NCBI GenBank assembly: GCA_002347755.1
Contig: DDXT01000003.1
Span: 8,071 to 15,613, forward strand
Origin: Caryophanales bacterium UBA2253
Lineage (GTDB): Bacteria; Bacillota_I; Bacilli_A; ML615J-28; CAG-698
DNA length: 7,543 nucleotides
Direction of reading: 5' to 3'
Shown: positions 5,306-7,543 of the stretch, in pieces
How the letters are laid out: every line of letters begins with the position of its first letter
Numbering within the stretch: the stretch's first letter is position 1
The notes under the pieces: model-generated
Databases searched by the model: none
Seen by the model: only the letters and a program-made list of their open reading frames with translations
What the model was told of the DNA's origin: nothing
Program-made: the position numbers and the translations under genes

Positions 5306-6706
5306 ATGAAAAAAATCACCCCGTTTCTGGGAATGTTATTGCTCGTTTTGTCCATTGGATTGTTCGGATGCACCTTCGAATCTAGCAACGCCTATGCGGC
5401 CGACGCCTATGTTGTGCTGGACATCAATCCTTCGATCGAAATCATCACCGGCGAAGACGGATTGGTCAGCCAAGTCAATGCCCTGAATGATGACGCCGAA
5501 ACTTTATTGGTCGATGCCGATTTCGTTGGAAAAACCGTTTTGGAAACCACGGAAGCAATCATCGCTTTGGCGACCGAAATGGGATACATCGATTACGCAG
5601 CCGACAACGCCATCATCGTGACCGCGGTCGGAACCGATGACCAAGCCACCGAAGAATTGGAAAATAAGATCAGCGAACGCATTCGGGAATATTCCGAAAA
5701 ACAAGCGATCCGCCTGAATCTCATCCAAGCCCGCGCCGAAGCCACCGCTGAAATGGCGGCTGCCGCCGAGACTCTTGGCGTCAGCATCGGGAAACTGAAA
5801 CTGATTACTGTAGCCATGGAATTTGATGAGACCCTGACGCTCGAAGCGGGAGCGGTCATGTCGGTCCGCGATCTGAATGCCATCATCCGGGCAAGCCGCT
5901 TTGAAATGAAAGAATTCATCAGCGAAGAGCTGAAAGGCGAGTATTTCGCTTTTCGCGCCGGCGCTTCCAAAACCTTTGTCATCACCCGCTTGCAATCGGC
6001 GTATGACGCCATGCTGGCCGCTGATGATGCCGCTTTCGCCGACCTGTTAACGGATTCGGTTGCTACTGCCGCCGATGTGAAAGTAATGTATCTGGAATAT
6101 CTGACCGCCGTATCGGCCATCGCTGAACCGACTCCCGAAGAAGTTGAAGCCGTAGTCTCGGAAATCGAAACGGAAACCGAAACCGATCCGGTAATGGCAG
6201 CCCTGCTGGCCTCCCGTCAAACCTTAAAAGACGAAATGGCAGTTCTGAAGACGCAGTTTGAAGCCGCCGTCGGCGAGACCGAAGAATATGAAGCCCTGAA
6301 ACTTCAGCTGCAAGCCAAATGGCGCGAACTGCATGAAGTTCTGGAGGAGATCGAAGATTACCGCGAGGAATTTGAAAGCGCCAAAGAAGAAACCGTGGCC
6401 GGACCGCGAGGCGGAAAACGCGGCTATAAATTCGAGATCGAAGACGAGGAAATCACCGCCAAATTTGATTGGATGGAAGAATTCCGCGCCGTGAAAGAAA
6501 CCTACATCGCGAAATTCGCCGAGATCAATGTTGATCTTGAAGATTTGGAACAGCTGTTTGTTGACGAGACTGCCATTGAGGCTCTTCGCGAACAATACGG
6601 AAGCGAACTGGAGACCTTGAAAGCCCGGATCCAAGCCGAAGGCGATGCCATCCGCGAGCAATATCGCGAGAGCAAAGAATCGGCCCGCGCCATGTGGGGA
6701 AAATAA
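5306..6706 (+). CDS. Lipoprotein with RsgI-like ectodomain, copy B
   Basis: Predicted lipoprotein of 466 aa, closely related to the protein encoded at 1698-3095 (55 of the first 70 residues identical). Signal peptide 1-21 with LFG before Cys22; an alternative AYA/ADA signal peptidase I site lies near residue 31. DINPS is at 39-43 (bases 5420-5434), and 42 of residues 22-70 are identical to copy A. The helical segment GVSIGKLKL (158-166) is fully conserved. Residues about 275-300 form a Glu/Thr-rich linker not shared with copy A, and 365-375 is a Gly/Arg/Lys-rich patch. The C-terminal helices end in RAMWGK. The start is supported by AAAGGAG at 5291-5297, 8 nt before ATG. It is the last gene of the sigma operon, followed by a strong terminator. 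Function unknown; the domain shared with the anti-sigma proteins suggests it takes part in signal sensing or in setting the threshold. Confidence 0.77.
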   Translation: MKKITPFLGMLLLVLSIGLFGCTFESSNAYAADAYVVLDINPSIEIITGEDGLVSQVNALNDDAETLLVDADFVGKTVLETTEAIIALATEMGYIDYAADNAIIVTAVGTDDQATEELENKISERIREYSEKQAIRLNLIQARAEATAEMAAAAETLGVSIGKLKLITVAMEFDETLTLEAGAVMSVRDLNAIIRASRFEMKEFISEELKGEYFAFRAGASKTFVITRLQSAYDAMLAADDAAFADLLTDSVATAADVKVMYLEYLTAVSAIAEPTPEEVEAVVSEIETETETDPVMAALLASRQTLKDEMAVLKTQFEAAVGETEEYEALKLQLQAKWRELHEVLEEIEDYREEFESAKEETVAGPRGGKRGYKFEIEDEEITAKFDWMEEFRAVKETYIAKFAEINVDLEDLEQLFVDETAIEALREQYGSELETLKARIQAEGDAIREQYRESKESARAMWGK

Positions 6707-6716
6707 AACCAACGAT

Positions 6717-6752
6717 GAGAAAATTAAGCCAGCCCTTAATTTTCTTTTTTTT
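6717..6752 (+). terminator. Intrinsic terminator of the sigma operon
   Basis: GAAAATTAAG (6719-6728) pairs perfectly with CTTAATTTTC (6735-6744) around a 6-nt loop, followed by eight T (6745-6752). It begins about 10 bp after the lipoprotein stop codon. The next promoter's -10 element lies only 15 bp beyond the T-run. Confidence 0.9.
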
Positions 6753-6764
6753 AATCCCCAAACG

Positions 6765-6773
6765 TGTTATAAT
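6765..6773 (+). promoter_or_regulatory. Extended -10 promoter of the gene at 6793
   Basis: TGTTATAAT is a perfect extended -10 (TATAAT at 6768-6773). No good -35 exists, because the expected place is filled by the T-run of the preceding terminator. A start near 6780 would leave a leader of only about 12 nt, with the ribosome binding site AAGGTGA (6780-6786) at its very 5' end. Confidence 0.7.
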
Positions 6774-6792
6774 GACAACAAGGTGAAACATC

Positions 6793-7422
6793 ATGAACAT
6801 TACCAAAAATGAACATCTGAATGAACTCTTGGCTCGATACGACGAAAAGAAAGAAGCATATGCTTCGAAGCTGAATGATCTTCACGCCGAATATGATCCT
6901 CAGATCGCCAAACTGAAAAGAGAGCGGGGGAACCGTCTGTACGGAATGGGGTGGGCCATTTCCGTTTTGGTCATCATTACCTTTTTTGTGGTCTTCCGGG
7001 CCATTGTCGCCGAAAATTTGATTTATCTGTTTTACGGGATCGGTTTGGCGCTTTTAGTCTATTCGCTGGTTTTGGTTTTTCGGTCGGTCAGCCGTCTGAA
7101 AGATGTCCAAGACGAATGGAACAAGAAATACGAAAAGATCAGCGTCTTTCGGGACGAAGCCGCTTTGGCCCACCAACAAGTTCGGGACGAAGCTTTCGAA
7201 GTGATGAGTCATAATGATCAAATTCCGGTCGATGAACTCAAGACCCGGGTCTATTCCCAAATCGGGTTTGATGCTACTTCAGAAGACGTCATGAAATATT
7301 ACGAGGCCTGGGGAAAAGCCAAAACCGGGCAGTTGGACCAGGATTTTGAGGAGTTCCTGGAGAACCGCCGCCGGAAGGCCGAACTTCTCGCCGCCAAAAA
7401 AGACCAGGAAAAATCCGAATGA
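6793..7422 (+). CDS. Two-TM coiled-coil membrane protein of unknown function
   Basis: A 209-aa protein I do not recognise. Residues 1-46 are a charged, heptad-like helix. TM1 spans about 51-72 and TM2 about 76-97, joined by a very short loop (AENL region), so the two helices form a tight hairpin and both long ends lie on the same side, most likely the cytosol. Residues 98-135 are another charged helix, 140-160 is a less regular segment, and the tail (about 180-209) is Lys/Glu/Arg-rich. No catalytic motif is visible. ATG at 6793 is preceded by AAGGTGA (6780-6786). It has its own promoter and terminator, so it is not part of the sigma operon. A functional link to the sigma system rests on adjacency alone. 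The topology resembles small membrane scaffolding or stress proteins, but that is only a general impression. Confidence 0.8.
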   Translation: MNITKNEHLNELLARYDEKKEAYASKLNDLHAEYDPQIAKLKRERGNRLYGMGWAISVLVIITFFVVFRAIVAENLIYLFYGIGLALLVYSLVLVFRSVSRLKDVQDEWNKKYEKISVFRDEAALAHQQVRDEAFEVMSHNDQIPVDELKTRVYSQIGFDATSEDVMKYYEAWGKAKTGQLDQDFEEFLENRRRKAELLAAKKDQEKSE

Positions 7423-7444
7423 CCAGCCGATGACCGGCTGGTCA
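7420..7444 (+). other. Perfect stem-loop starting at the stop codon
   Basis: TGACCAGCCG (7420-7429) pairs perfectly with CGGCTGGTCA (7435-7444) around a 5-nt loop. The left arm begins with the TGA stop codon of the preceding gene. It abuts the terminator hairpin at 7445, making a tandem hairpin. It may strengthen termination or protect the 3' end. Confidence 0.75.
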
Positions 7445-7475
7445 GACTGTTGACAAAGTGCCAACAGTCTTTTTT
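7445..7475 (+). terminator. Intrinsic terminator of the gene at 6793
   Basis: GACTGTTG (7445-7452) pairs perfectly with CAACAGTC (7462-7469) around a 9-nt loop, followed by six T (7470-7475). It directly follows the stem-loop at 7420-7444. Confidence 0.88.
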
Positions 7476-7480
7476 ATGAC

Positions 7481-7509
7481 TTGACAAAAGAGCCGGTTTA
7501 TGGTAAAAT
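7481..7509 (+). promoter_or_regulatory. Strong sigma-A promoter for a gene beyond the window
   Basis: Consensus TTGACA (7481-7486), a 17-bp spacer and TAAAAT (7504-7509), with TG at 7501-7502 giving an extended -10. It starts six bases after the preceding T-run. A purine-rich GAGAGG (7534-7539) near the edge may be the ribosome binding site of the next gene, whose start is not certain inside the window. Confidence 0.85.
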
Positions 7510-7543
7510 ATACATATATAGCAACTGATGAATGAGAGGTCAT

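Larger units (their letters stand above)
3815..6706 (+). repeat. Unit B: anti-sigma plus lipoprotein module (second copy)
   Basis: Diverged duplicate of the block at 249-3095. The differences are an ECF sigma gene in front of it in the same operon, and a longer gap (75 against 30 bp) between the two genes that contains a stem-loop. The lipoproteins align without gaps for about their first 275 residues and again at the C-terminus; the middle has diverged. Confidence 0.85.

Noticed and set aside
1..7543. CRISPR arrays, tRNA or rRNA genes, insertion sequences
   Set aside because: No regular short repeats with spacers, no tRNA-like cloverleaf or rRNA sequence, and no transposase frame or terminal inverted repeats were seen on either strand.

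Overview
The window reads as Bacillota-like (Firmicute) chromosomal DNA. It has strong AGGAG-type ribosome binding sites, hairpin-plus-T-run terminators and extended -10 (TGnTATAAT-like) promoters. TGA is used as a stop and Trp is encoded by TGG, so the code is standard and not the mycoplasma code. Coding G+C looks to be about half by eye. I cannot name the genus. All genes are on the + strand.

Layout. Positions 1-248 are a leader region with a terminator-like hairpin, a probable promoter and a 5' hairpin. Unit A follows: a membrane-anchored RsgI-type anti-sigma-like protein (249-1667), then 30 bp later a lipoprotein carrying the same ectodomain (1698-3095), closed by a strong terminator. A sigma-A-type promoter (3163-3192) then drives unit B: an ECF sigma factor (3282-3812), a second anti-sigma paralog translationally coupled to it (3815-5230), and a second lipoprotein paralog (5306-6706). 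Unit B ends in a strong terminator. Next comes a separately promoted gene for a two-TM, coiled-coil protein of unknown function (6793-7422) with its own tandem hairpin terminator. A near-perfect sigma-A promoter (7481-7509) at the right edge serves a gene outside the window.

How it may work. The four large proteins share one membrane-proximal domain built around Asp-Ile-Asn-Pro-Ser, the Asn-Pro motif at which RsgI-family ectodomains are known to self-cleave. In the anti-sigma proteins this domain follows a short cytosolic segment (about 48 residues) and one TM helix, so they probably hold the ECF sigma factor and release it by regulated intramembrane proteolysis. In the lipoproteins the same domain hangs directly from a lipidated Cys, with no cytosolic part. 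The locus therefore looks like one ECF sigma factor, two membrane anti-sigma proteins and two extracellular lipid-anchored paralogs of their sensor domain. I do not recognise this as a described system. The sensed signal and regulon cannot be read from the window.
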